64,000 nucleotides of DNA. Source: Pseudomonadota bacterium (GTDB taxonomy: Bacteria > Pseudomonadota > Gammaproteobacteria > Burkholderiales > Rhodocyclaceae). The stretch covers positions 1-64,000 of the forward strand of contig JAFEDJ010000056.1 in NCBI GenBank assembly GCA_018241685.1, written 5' to 3'. The position numbers and the translations under genes were made by a program. Each line of letters starts with the position of its first letter. The first letter of the stretch is position 1. The notes beneath the pieces are model-generated. The model was not told where the DNA came from, searched no databases, and saw only the letters and a program-made list of their open reading frames with translations. Below, in pieces: positions 16,244 to 24,283 of this stretch.

Positions 16244-18109
16244 TTGCCGAAGATAATTTTCGCCTTCCTTTTGTGCTGCTCGTGGCTGTGCGATGCCGGC
16301 GCAGCCAGCTTGACGCAACATTCGCGGGCCAGCAGCTGGCTCCGGCTCATTCACTACGAATCCGACATAAGCAGTCCTACCGGGCTCAGGAGCGCGATCC
16401 ACAGCCCCGAGTTCTTCCTGTCCAGGTCAGGACAGACCGATCCAGAAGCCGAATTGGACGCAAGCCTTGCAGCCATGCTGGAACCCGTCTCCGGCAACGA
16501 CGATGCCCATGCCAAGTGCCGCTTTCCCACACGCCTGCTCTGGCTGAGAGAACACCTCCCGGAGCACCGCGAAGCGCTGGAGCCCATCCACTGCCCGGAA
16601 TTCGCCGCATGGTCGTCCATTGACGACATCGACTCGCTCAGCCTGGTATTTGCCAACGGCTACCTTGGCAACCCGGCCTCTTATTACGGTCACCTCTTCC
16701 TCAAATTCAACACGAGGAAAGAGAAGGGAAAATCCTACCTCATCGACCAGACCCTGAATTTCGGTGCCATCGGCACCCAGCATGACGATCCATTCAGCTA
16801 TATCGTCAAGGGAATAGCCGGCGGCTACGACGGCGGCTTCAGCCCGGTCGACTTCTATTTCCATGACGCAAACTATGGCGAAAACGAGTTGCGCGATCTT
16901 TGGGAATATCGGCTGAACCTGCCGCCCGCCGAGGTGCGCTATATCGTCTCCCACGCGTGGGAAGTGACACAAAAGAAGTACGTCTATTATTTTTTCCACG
17001 ACAACTGCGCCTTCCGGGTGGCCGAATTGCTGGAGATCGTGGACGGTATCGAAGTCACCCCTCGATACCGCCCCTGGATCATCCCGCAGGCGGTGCTGCA
17101 GGAAGTTTCCAAGGCCACCTATCTCGGACGGCCGCTCCTCGCCGGCAAGAGCTTTCATCCGTCGCGACAGACACGCCTCTACCAGCGGTTCGCCAGCCTT
17201 GATGCCGACCAGCGAACGCTCGTAGCGGGAATCATAGAGAGGCGCATCCGGATCGCCGGACCTGAAGTTCAAGGTTTGCCGATCTCTGGGCAACAAGCGG
17301 TGATCGACACCGTGCTGGATTACCACCAGATCCAGAAGGGCAACCCACAGCAGGGGATAGGAAAGATGTCTCCGGCGTACGTCGAGGCACTCTCTGCCCG
17401 GCTTCGCCTTCCGCCGGGCGACGCGTCCAAGCCAGCAGATGCGCCCGTTTCACCCGATGCGAGCAACGCCCCCGGTTGGGTTCAAATTGGCATTGCCCAC
17501 CGGCAACACGACACAGACACCCAGATGCTGCGGATTCGCCCGGCCTACTACGACGCTCTGGACGTCAGCGGCACTCAGGCCCGGAACAGCGGCTTGAGCA
17601 TGGGCGACATGCTCCTGGAACTGGAGGGGCAGCGCGTGCATCTCCGCCATCTCGATCTCATCTCGATCGACAGCATGACCCCCGCCGTGACCGGCCTGCC
17701 TGGCGACCGTGGCGTTGGCTGGAGACTGAAAGCAGGCCTGGAGCAACAGCGCCTGGCATGCACCAACTGCCTCGCCACACGCATCCAGGGTGACTATGGC
17801 ATAGGCAGCCTGATCGGCTCACCCAGGGTATTCGGCAGCCTTCACGCCGGTGGAGCCCTGCAAGCGCAGACCGACATCGACGGCCTCGGCTTCGCCCGGC
17901 TCGGCGCATCGCTGGTTGTCCGGCCGACGCCAGACATTGGCTTCAGGATCGACCACGAGGCTCGGCGCCCCTTCGACGCTGGCCGCGCCCCATACACGGT
18001 GACGTCAATCGAGGCGCGGACAGCCCTCGGAAAAGATTATGACCTCCGCGCGCGCTGGGACCGGGACCAGACAGGCCGGATCTCCCTTGCGGTAGGCAGA
18101 TACTGGTGA
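16244..18109 (+). CDS. DUF4105 (Lnb N-terminal periplasmic domain) protein
   Basis: A 621-residue exported protein. The only sensible start is a TTG at 16244, giving the signal peptide PKIIFAFLLCCSWLCDAGAA. Residues about 130-320 hold the DUF4105/Lnb core: FANGYLGNPASYYGHLFLKF, IVKGIAGGYDGGF and YYFFHDNCAFRV, with conserved His and Cys that suggest a cysteine-protease-like (NlpC/P60-type) fold. The C-terminal third looks beta-rich and may form a barrel, ending in VGRYW. Its neighbour encodes a DUF3015 protein. Envelope role unknown. Confidence 0.85.
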   Translation: MPKIIFAFLLCCSWLCDAGAASLTQHSRASSWLRLIHYESDISSPTGLRSAIHSPEFFLSRSGQTDPEAELDASLAAMLEPVSGNDDAHAKCRFPTRLLWLREHLPEHREALEPIHCPEFAAWSSIDDIDSLSLVFANGYLGNPASYYGHLFLKFNTRKEKGKSYLIDQTLNFGAIGTQHDDPFSYIVKGIAGGYDGGFSPVDFYFHDANYGENELRDLWEYRLNLPPAEVRYIVSHAWEVTQKKYVYYFFHDNCAFRVAELLEIVDGIEVTPRYRPWIIPQAVLQEVSKATYLGRPLLAGKSFHPSRQTRLYQRFASLDADQRTLVAGIIERRIRIAGPEVQGLPISGQQAVIDTVLDYHQIQKGNPQQGIGKMSPAYVEALSARLRLPPGDASKPADAPVSPDASNAPGWVQIGIAHRQHDTDTQMLRIRPAYYDALDVSGTQARNSGLSMGDMLLELEGQRVHLRHLDLISIDSMTPAVTGLPGDRGVGWRLKAGLEQQRLACTNCLATRIQGDYGIGSLIGSPRVFGSLHAGGALQAQTDIDGLGFARLGASLVVRPTPDIGFRIDHEARRPFDAGRAPYTVTSIEARTALGKDYDLRARWDRDQTGRISLAVGRYW

Positions 18110-18952
18110 CTACCGGGTCTCCAGCTCAACCAGATATTGCCTGATTAATGCCATGCGTTCCTGGTGCTTCTCGATCGACGAATCCATGAAGGGATGCGCA
18201 AAATCCGGTCGGACCACGGATTTCCCACCTCGTTGCTCGATCATGGCGCGGAGATCCTGGGAGTCTTTGGGCTTGACGATGCGATCCGCCCCTCCGGTGA
18301 CGACCAACATCCGGGAAGCATTCTGCGGCACATTGGCCACCGCGTCGTACTTCGCTTCACAGCCATGATCGGACAGACGGCTTGGCGACGAGTCGATTAC
18401 CGCACCGTCAAACTCGACGCCGGAGCCGATCACATTCGCCACGATGACACCGCCAAATGAAATGCCGTACAAGAATCTTTTTCCCTCCTTTTTGGGAATG
18501 AGATTTTCAAAGATTTCCCTGTAGTCGCTGACAATCGCTTTGAGCCGGCTCTTGCCATTCGATTGTCCGTAACCACGATAGTCGAAAACATAAACGTCCA
18601 TTCCCGCTTCGGACAGCCCCACCATGGACCATAAAAGCTGCTCGGCCAACATGGCATTGCCTTGGGCAAGCAGCACACTTCCGCGGACAACGCCGTCCTT
18701 CGGCATGGCTTTCAGCTTATAGCCGCGCAGGATCCGCCCATCGGACGTTTCATAGGCGAGCGCCTCAGCATTCTTGATCTTCTGAGCGAGCAGTGGATTC
18801 GATTTGCCTGCACTGCGACTCCACAGCCAGAAGACCAGCGGCTCCTTGAGCGTGCCGCAGACGCTTTCCTCGAGGCTTTCCGGCTGTGGGCCCAAGGAAG
18901 CGCAGGATGCCAAGACAACTGGCAAAACGAGAAGAACCAGCGTTGATCGCAT
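18110..18952 (-). CDS. Lipoprotein-type alpha/beta hydrolase
   Basis: A 280-residue hydrolase. The ATG at 18952 is preceded by GGGGGAT and starts a lipoprotein signal RSTLVLLVLPVVLASC; the frame is open upstream to 19120 but that extension lacks family character. The nucleophile elbow is YGISFGGVIV, the acid lies in VTGGADRIVKPKDS and the His in FAHPFMDSS. Similar to BAAT/YfhR-type hydrolases with a DYRGYGQS motif. It abuts the DUF4105 stop with no gap, convergent. Confidence 0.83.
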   Translation of the reverse strand: MRSTLVLLVLPVVLASCASLGPQPESLEESVCGTLKEPLVFWLWSRSAGKSNPLLAQKIKNAEALAYETSDGRILRGYKLKAMPKDGVVRGSVLLAQGNAMLAEQLLWSMVGLSEAGMDVYVFDYRGYGQSNGKSRLKAIVSDYREIFENLIPKKEGKRFLYGISFGGVIVANVIGSGVEFDGAVIDSSPSRLSDHGCEAKYDAVANVPQNASRMLVVTGGADRIVKPKDSQDLRAMIEQRGGKSVVRPDFAHPFMDSSIEKHQERMALIRQYLVELETR

Positions 18953-19332
18953 TTCCAATCCCCCGTATCCGAGACAGCAGATTGTTGGTTCATGCCGGAA
19001 GCTTTTTTCCAAGCATAGAACTGCCAGATTCAAATCAGAAACAATAGTTCCCCATGGGATGACCGACATGATCATCGTCGGCAGCAGATTCAAGCTGACA
19101 GCCTTCCAGGAAGCGGCCACCGGCGACTACCGGACCGATGACGCAGCGCCAATCGGACAACGGAGGAGTTTGATCCAATTCAATACGGCAATTGCATGGC
19201 CGTGCTAAGCCACGTTTAGCGTCTTATTTGGCTTCAATTTCAGAGGACAATTCTCACAACCCCATTCGCATCTAACAGAATTTCACATGGGGAGATTGAT
19301 AGGATTTTCGCTCCGAATAAGAAGGCATAAAA
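18953..19332. other. Intergenic region, no gene recognised
   Basis: About 380 bases between two divergent genes. It contains the promoter regions of both and an open but non-convincing frame (minus strand to 19120) continuous with the hydrolase. No hairpin, RNA gene or repeat was seen. Confidence 0.5.
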
Positions 19333-20298
19333 ATGAGACTGACTTCCGCACTGCTTTCCGCACTGCTCGCTTCCACCACCTGCAGCGCCGCGACGCTCGA
19401 ATCGATTCTCGAGCCCTTTCCGGTTCCGGCCTCTGGCGACTACACGGCCAATGAATGGCCCATGCTGAACAAGATCAAGGGCGTTAAGTGGAAGAAGAAG
19501 GAAGGACCGAACGGCCCTAACTGGGGCGAAACCAGGCTCGACAAGCTCGGCCCCGCGATGGTGTCCGCCCAGGGCCCGCGGACCATGGTGTTCGAGTTGA
19601 GCGTGTCGATATCGGAAGGCCAGGGCAAGATCTTCGAGCAGGACCAATTCGACGACGTGCTGCGCGCGCAATTCTCGTCCGACACAAAGATCCGCAAACT
19701 GCGCGGCGTCTGCGCGGAAGACGCCGGACGGCTCAGTGGTGGCGCCGTTTATGAAGTCACGCTGAAGGACAAGAAGCCGATCTTCGCCTTCGTCTCCACG
19801 GATGCCGGCGGCAATTCACCCAATAGCCGTAGCTCCAGCTTCGATTTCTCGGTACAGAACGAAGCACGCTGGAAATGCTCGGAACCCACGCCGGAACCCC
19901 CGAAGCGGACGGCACCCGTGCGCCAGGCCCCTGTGGCAGCCCCCAGCCAACAGGCGGCCAAGGCCGGCAACCGCCTCTTCGGCGCCTGGAAGGCCACCCA
20001 CTGCGAATTCTATGTGAATGACCAGCTCGCTCCGATCCAGAACTGCAAGCTCAATATGGAGCTCGGTTTCCGCTTCTCCCCCGACAAGTTCGAAATTGAC
20101 GCCCAGGGCCGAGACCCCGAGATCAGCATCGCGCCCAATTACCAGGACACCCAGAACTGGGTCGACGTGACGGACGCCAAGGGCCGCATGACCCGCTTCG
20201 TGCTGCTCGCGCCGGACAAGGCTTATGTTGCCTCCAGCAAGAAAGACAACAAACAGACCAAGTTCTACCTGACGAAAGTTTCACTGCTCGCCGAATAA
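19333..20298 (+). CDS. Unknown exported protein
   Basis: A 321-residue protein with a signal peptide (RLTSALLSALLASTTCSAA). Two globular parts flank a Pro/Ala/Gln-rich linker (about residues 185-215). The second part starts NRLFGAWKATHCEFYVNDQL and has two Cys (HC and NC) that may pair. I do not recognise a family. The start is preceded by an A-rich stretch (AATAAGAAGGCATAAAA). It lies directly before the 21-bp tandem array. Confidence 0.72.
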   Translation: MRLTSALLSALLASTTCSAATLESILEPFPVPASGDYTANEWPMLNKIKGVKWKKKEGPNGPNWGETRLDKLGPAMVSAQGPRTMVFELSVSISEGQGKIFEQDQFDDVLRAQFSSDTKIRKLRGVCAEDAGRLSGGAVYEVTLKDKKPIFAFVSTDAGGNSPNSRSSSFDFSVQNEARWKCSEPTPEPPKRTAPVRQAPVAAPSQQAAKAGNRLFGAWKATHCEFYVNDQLAPIQNCKLNMELGFRFSPDKFEIDAQGRDPEISIAPNYQDTQNWVDVTDAKGRMTRFVLLAPDKAYVASSKKDNKQTKFYLTKVSLLAE

Positions 20299-20329
20299 CG
20301 GCGCACGCGCTTGTTGCCCGGCTCACAAC

Positions 20330-20644
20330 GCGGGCCTCCGATTTGAACTCTTGATGCACCGAGCACTGAAGGTTCAAATCGGTGTTGAACCCGCGTCCCG
20401 CGGACATGAACCATTTCAAACCTGGGTTGAACCAGTCCATCTCCGATTTGAACTGGCTCACCTCCGACATGAACCCGTTCATCTCCAGGCATCGACAGTT
20501 CAAGTCCGAGCCCCGACAGGTCAAGTCGCCGGGACGAAAGTTCAGCTCCGAGGTGACCCAGTTCAAGTCTGGGCATCTCGAGTTCAAATCCGGACTGCAA
20601 GAGTTCATCTCTGAGCATCAACAGTTCAAATCGGCAAAATGTGA
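20330..20644. repeat. Tandem array of fifteen degenerate 21-bp units (copy 1)
   Basis: Units begin at 20330, 20351, 20372 and then every 21 bases exactly to 20624. Recurrent core is GTTCAAnTCCGnnnnTGAAC; the first half of the array also keeps the TTGAAC/ATGAAC end of the unit, so each unit has dyad character. The 21-base period equals two helical turns and seven codons, which explains why several frames on both strands are open with heptad patterns. The array occupies the 415-base gap before the class D beta-lactamase gene. A shorter relative lies at 25425-25529. Confidence 0.9.
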
Positions 20645-20713
20645 ACTGTTCCGTAGCAGCCGCACCGGTTGTCGTGCGATACCTCCCCGATCGCCACGAC
20701 ATAGCCGTACGCA
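20634..20713 (+). repeat. Conserved segment upstream of oxa-like gene (copy 1)
   Basis: Begins GCAAAATGTGAACTGTTCCG (overlapping the last array unit) and ends at the beta-lactamase start codon. The segment at 25594-25674 matches it with 23 of the first 24 bases identical, one indel overall, and a start codon at the equivalent place. It probably holds promoter and translation signals. Confidence 0.85.
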
Positions 20714-21487
20714 ATGAAACCCCTGCTGCTGATGTTCGCCCTCGCGCTTCCCATGCTGGCCCAGGCCGAAGACGAGGGCATCGCCAGGATCTTCCAGGCC
20801 CACGGCGTGGAAGGCACGATGGTCATCACCGCCCTTCCCGGCGGACAGACCTACATCCATAACGATGCCCGCGCCGCCCGGCGCTATCCACCCGCCTCCA
20901 CCTTCAAGATCCTCAACACCCTGATCGCCGCCCAGGAATGGGTCGTCGCCGACCGCGACACCCCCTTCAAGTGGGACGGCCGCGAGCGCGAGATGCCCGA
21001 CTGGAACCGGGACCAGACCCTCGCCTCGGCCTTCAAGGTCTCCTGCGTGTGGTGCTACCAGGACATCGCCCGCAAGGTCGGCACCGACACCTACCGCCGC
21101 TACCTCGGCCAGGTCGGCTACGGCGTCCTCGCCGAACCCTTCGATCTCACCACCTTCTGGCTCACCGAGCAGCTACAGCTCAGCGCGCAGGAACAAGTCG
21201 CCTTCCTTAAAAAGGTCACGCAACGCCAACCGCCCTTCGGCGCCCACGCTTACCAGGTACTGCAGGACGTGATGCTCGTCGAACGGACCCCGAGCTACCG
21301 CCTCTTCGCCAAGACCGGCTGGGCTGCCCGCAGCCAGCCGCAGATCGGCTGGTACGTGGGCTACGTGGAACGCCAAGGCGAGGTCTGGCTGTTCGCCACC
21401 AACCTCGACGTGCGTTCCGACAAGGACCTGCCCCTGCGCCAGGCCATCACCCGCGCCGTGCTGGAGGAAAAAGGCGCCCTCCGCTGA
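20714..21487 (+). CDS. Class D (OXA-type) beta-lactamase family protein
   Basis: A 257-residue periplasmic serine hydrolase of the class D/penicillin-binding fold. Signal peptide KPLLLMFALALPMLAQA. Active-site motifs: S-T-F-K at residues 62-65 (carbamylatable Lys65), S-C-V at 110-112 and K-T-G at 200-202. The usual YGN motif reads Y-G-V (136-138), an unusual substitution. The C-terminal part has WYVGYVERQGEVWLFA, typical of class D. Intrinsic OXA-like enzymes occur in many environmental proteobacteria; substrate range cannot be predicted from sequence. The stop codon overlaps the ghost start of an Mrr-like gene remnant. Confidence 0.9.
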   Translation: MKPLLLMFALALPMLAQAEDEGIARIFQAHGVEGTMVITALPGGQTYIHNDARAARRYPPASTFKILNTLIAAQEWVVADRDTPFKWDGREREMPDWNRDQTLASAFKVSCVWCYQDIARKVGTDTYRRYLGQVGYGVLAEPFDLTTFWLTEQLQLSAQEQVAFLKKVTQRQPPFGAHAYQVLQDVMLVERTPSYRLFAKTGWAARSQPQIGWYVGYVERQGEVWLFATNLDVRSDKDLPLRQAITRAVLEEKGALR

Positions 21488-21578
21488 GGGCGCGCAAACG
21501 CCAACGTGAGAAACAATCCGCGCCGACGGAACGGCTCGATGCTCCCCGGCCAGTGAGCGCGGCACTGGCCGATGCAAC
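21487..21578 (+). pseudogene. Remnant of an Mrr-like nuclease gene 5' end
   Basis: Read from 21487 the frame gives RARKRQREKQSAPTER then LDAPRPVSAALADA, against MARKHYRKKQSALADL then LNAPWPVSAVLALV at the start of the intact gene at 25770. At DNA level 14 bases (GAAACAATCCGCGC) are identical and the following 47 have 35 matches without gaps. The start codon has become AGG and would have overlapped the beta-lactamase stop (TGATG). Homology ends before the histidine kinase stop at 21590. Confidence 0.82.
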
Positions 21579-21589
21579 AAATCGCATCA

Positions 21590-24283
21590 TCACCTGCATA
21601 GCCATCGGTATAAGGCCGAGAACAGATCGTCCGGCACAACCGGCTTGGCGATGAAGTCATTCATGCCAGCCTCTTTGCAACGCTTGCGGTCCTCTTCAAA
21701 GACGCTGGCCGTCATGGCAACGATGGGCACATCCCGGTAAGGCTCCAGGCCCCGGATATGCCGGGTTGCTTCCAGCCCGTCCATCAGGGGCATCTGCATG
21801 TCCATCAGGATCAGGTCGTAGGCCTGCGATCTCGCCAGATCAACGGCGTCCTGCCCATTGTCGGCCGTTGTCACGACAAGGCCCAGGTCCCGCAGGATGA
21901 AGGCAGCGACCTCCTGGCTGGTCGGGTCGTCCTCAACGAGCAGGATTGCTTTGCCGGAACACACTGCCTTGAGCAAGCCTTCCTCGTGCCTCGCCAAGGG
22001 CTCGCCGCCTCTGAGTTCTGCAGTCAGTCCCTTTTCAAGGCATACGGTGAACCAGAACAGGCTGCCTACCCCAGGTGTGCTGCTAACGCCGGCCTGACCG
22101 CCCATCAACTCCGCCAAGCGTTTGCTGATCGTCAAGCCAAGACCGGTTCCGCCGTACTTTCTCGTCGTTGAATCGTCCGCCTGCTCAAAGGGCGTGAACA
22201 GTCGTTGCATGGCCTCAGGCGTGATCCCAATACCGGTATCTTCCACTTCGAAACGCACGGTCGCGGTGCTCGCGTCTTCCGCCTCCAGTCGGGCACGAAC
22301 AATGATGTGACCGGTATCGGTGAATTTGATGGCATTACCCGCAAAATTCAGCAAAGCCTGTTGAATGCGCGTGGGGTCGCCAATCAATGTTTGCGCTTGG
22401 ACGATACCGTTCTCGACGATCACCGCGAGGTGCTTCTTTTCCGCCCGCTCCGCCATCATCGACATGACACTCTCAAGGATCGACCCGATATCGACGTCGG
22501 TGTGTTCCAGGCTCAATTTGTCAGCCTCGATCTTGGAAAGATCGAGAATGTCGTTGATCACTTCAAGAAGATGACGACCGGCGGTGTCGATTTTGAGCAG
22601 GCGATCCCGCTGCCCTTCAGTGAGCTGGGACCGGCGTAGCAGGTGCACCATGCCGGTGATCGCGTTGAGCGGCGTGCGGATCTCATGGCTCATGTTGGCA
22701 AGGAAACGGCTTTTGGCGAGGTTGGCCGCTTCGGCAGCCTCCTTGGCCATCTGGAGGGCATGCGCCGCCTCCTTCCGTTTTGCAATGTCCATCATGAAAG
22801 CAATCAGCCGCGGCGATGAGCTCATGCGACCTGGATGGTAATAAACCGTCATCTCGACGGGCAGCAAGCGCCCGTCCTTCGTCTTTTGCGCCGTTTCGAA
22901 TTTGATGGAGCCCTGCTGGCAAAGCTGTTCGCTGACCTGCCTGAACGCTTCCGGCGGGAACCGTGGATCTATATCCGAGACGGACAGCTGCAGCATCTCG
23001 TCCACCGAATAACCCAGGAAACTCGCGTGATACTTGTTGGCATAGATGAAACGCCCGCTTTCCAGGTCGGCCCATGTGATGCCGATGCCGACGCTATCCA
23101 TGGCGAACTGCGTGTCGAGCAATTGCTCGTTGACCCTTTCGAGTTCCGCTGTTCGTTCGGAAACCAGTCTCTCCAGGCTCGTCCGGTGTTGCTCCAGTTC
23201 AATCTGATTCTCGATCTGCTTCGTGATGTCCCGCGCAATCTTGGAGGCACCAACGATCTCCCCATTCAGACCGAAAATCGGTGAAATCGTGGCCGATACG
23301 TAGATTTGTGTTCCGTCCTTGCGAAGCCGCTTTGAAACGATGTGATCAACCACCTCACCGGCACAAATCTGGCGCAGGATATCGGCCTCCTCGTCTTTTA
23401 ATTCTGCAGGGAATAGCCGATCCATCGGCTTCCCAATCATTTCAGCCGCGCTGTAGCCGAATATGATCTCCGCACCGGGATTCCAGGTCGTCACGATGCC
23501 ATCCAGGGTCTTGCTGATGATGGCATCGTCGGACGATTGGATGATCGCTTCGTAGCGACGGGTCTGGAGCTCGGACTGTTTGCGCTCCGCGATGAAATCG
23601 TTGATCGAATCCGCCAGGACGTCGATTTCATCGTGTCCACCAATGATTCTTCGCCGGTCTACTTTCAATGTCGGTGCATCCCGAATGTCTCCGAGCTGCA
23701 TTACATCATTTGCCAGCCGATGAAGATGCCTGGCGACCAGTTGATAAACGACCGCGAAGAGGGCGAGTGCCAATCCGATGATCTTGATCAGATCAATGAT
23801 GACCAAGGTCTCGAAGCGCTCGGCGACCAGTGCATCAACCTGGCCATAGGATTCCGAAATCCGCAAGGTGCCGATTCGCCAACTACCGTCCGGCGCCGTG
23901 ATCGGCAAGGTCCATGTGCGCTCCGGGCTGCCAGCAAAACCCGGCTGGGCGATGTCGACAATGCGCCGGTCGAGATCCATCACTTCGACCCTGACAAGCG
24001 ACCCCGAACGCAACATCCCGGTCAGCAAGGCCTTCATGCCGTGGACATCGTACTGCCACAGGGAAACGGAAATGGCCGAGAGGCTCTGATTGACCGAAGC
24101 CTCGACCTCCGCGTGAGCCGCCTGGAGCGCCTTCTCACGTTCATGCACAAGCCCGAAGGCGGTGGCCATCGTAAAGACGGCAAGGCTCGTAAACATGACA
24201 AGGGCCAGTATTTTCAGTGCAAGCGCCGACCCCCACCTGGCCCTTGCCGCTTCTAGCTGCCGAACCGGGCAAACCGAGTTCAT
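21590..24283 (-). CDS. Hybrid sensor histidine kinase/response regulator with PAS domains
   Basis: An 897-residue inner-membrane kinase. Two membrane segments (about residues 22-45 and 163-187) bracket a periplasmic sensor of about 115 residues, followed by a linker, two PAS domains (about 245-365 with a PAC tail, and 385-510), HisKA (FLANMSHEIRTPLNAITGM, phospho-His), HATPase (IQQALLNFAGNAIKF; RKYGGTGLGLTISKRL) and a C-terminal receiver (ILLVEDDPTSQEV; LILMDMQMPLMDG). The start overlaps the upstream periplasmic binding protein gene as ATGA, so the two are translationally coupled and the binding protein probably presents a ligand to this kinase. No cognate output regulator is adjacent. Confidence 0.93.
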   Translation of the reverse strand: MNSVCPVRQLEAARARWGSALALKILALVMFTSLAVFTMATAFGLVHEREKALQAAHAEVEASVNQSLSAISVSLWQYDVHGMKALLTGMLRSGSLVRVEVMDLDRRIVDIAQPGFAGSPERTWTLPITAPDGSWRIGTLRISESYGQVDALVAERFETLVIIDLIKIIGLALALFAVVYQLVARHLHRLANDVMQLGDIRDAPTLKVDRRRIIGGHDEIDVLADSINDFIAERKQSELQTRRYEAIIQSSDDAIISKTLDGIVTTWNPGAEIIFGYSAAEMIGKPMDRLFPAELKDEEADILRQICAGEVVDHIVSKRLRKDGTQIYVSATISPIFGLNGEIVGASKIARDITKQIENQIELEQHRTSLERLVSERTAELERVNEQLLDTQFAMDSVGIGITWADLESGRFIYANKYHASFLGYSVDEMLQLSVSDIDPRFPPEAFRQVSEQLCQQGSIKFETAQKTKDGRLLPVEMTVYYHPGRMSSSPRLIAFMMDIAKRKEAAHALQMAKEAAEAANLAKSRFLANMSHEIRTPLNAITGMVHLLRRSQLTEGQRDRLLKIDTAGRHLLEVINDILDLSKIEADKLSLEHTDVDIGSILESVMSMMAERAEKKHLAVIVENGIVQAQTLIGDPTRIQQALLNFAGNAIKFTDTGHIIVRARLEAEDASTATVRFEVEDTGIGITPEAMQRLFTPFEQADDSTTRKYGGTGLGLTISKRLAELMGGQAGVSSTPGVGSLFWFTVCLEKGLTAELRGGEPLARHEEGLLKAVCSGKAILLVEDDPTSQEVAAFILRDLGLVVTTADNGQDAVDLARSQAYDLILMDMQMPLMDGLEATRHIRGLEPYRDVPIVAMTASVFEEDRKRCKEAGMNDFIAKPVVPDDLFSALYRWLCR

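Noticed and set aside
18953..19120. N-terminal extension of the lipoprotein hydrolase to 19120
   Set aside because: The ATG at 18952 has a good ribosome site and begins a proper lipoprotein signal; the extension would bury it.
20265..20717. Heptad-repeat proteins encoded by the 21-bp array (several frames on both strands)
   Set aside because: Any 21-base period gives seven-residue repeats in all frames. No frame has a ribosome site or a family match, and four frames are equally open, so a coding role is not favoured, though not excluded.
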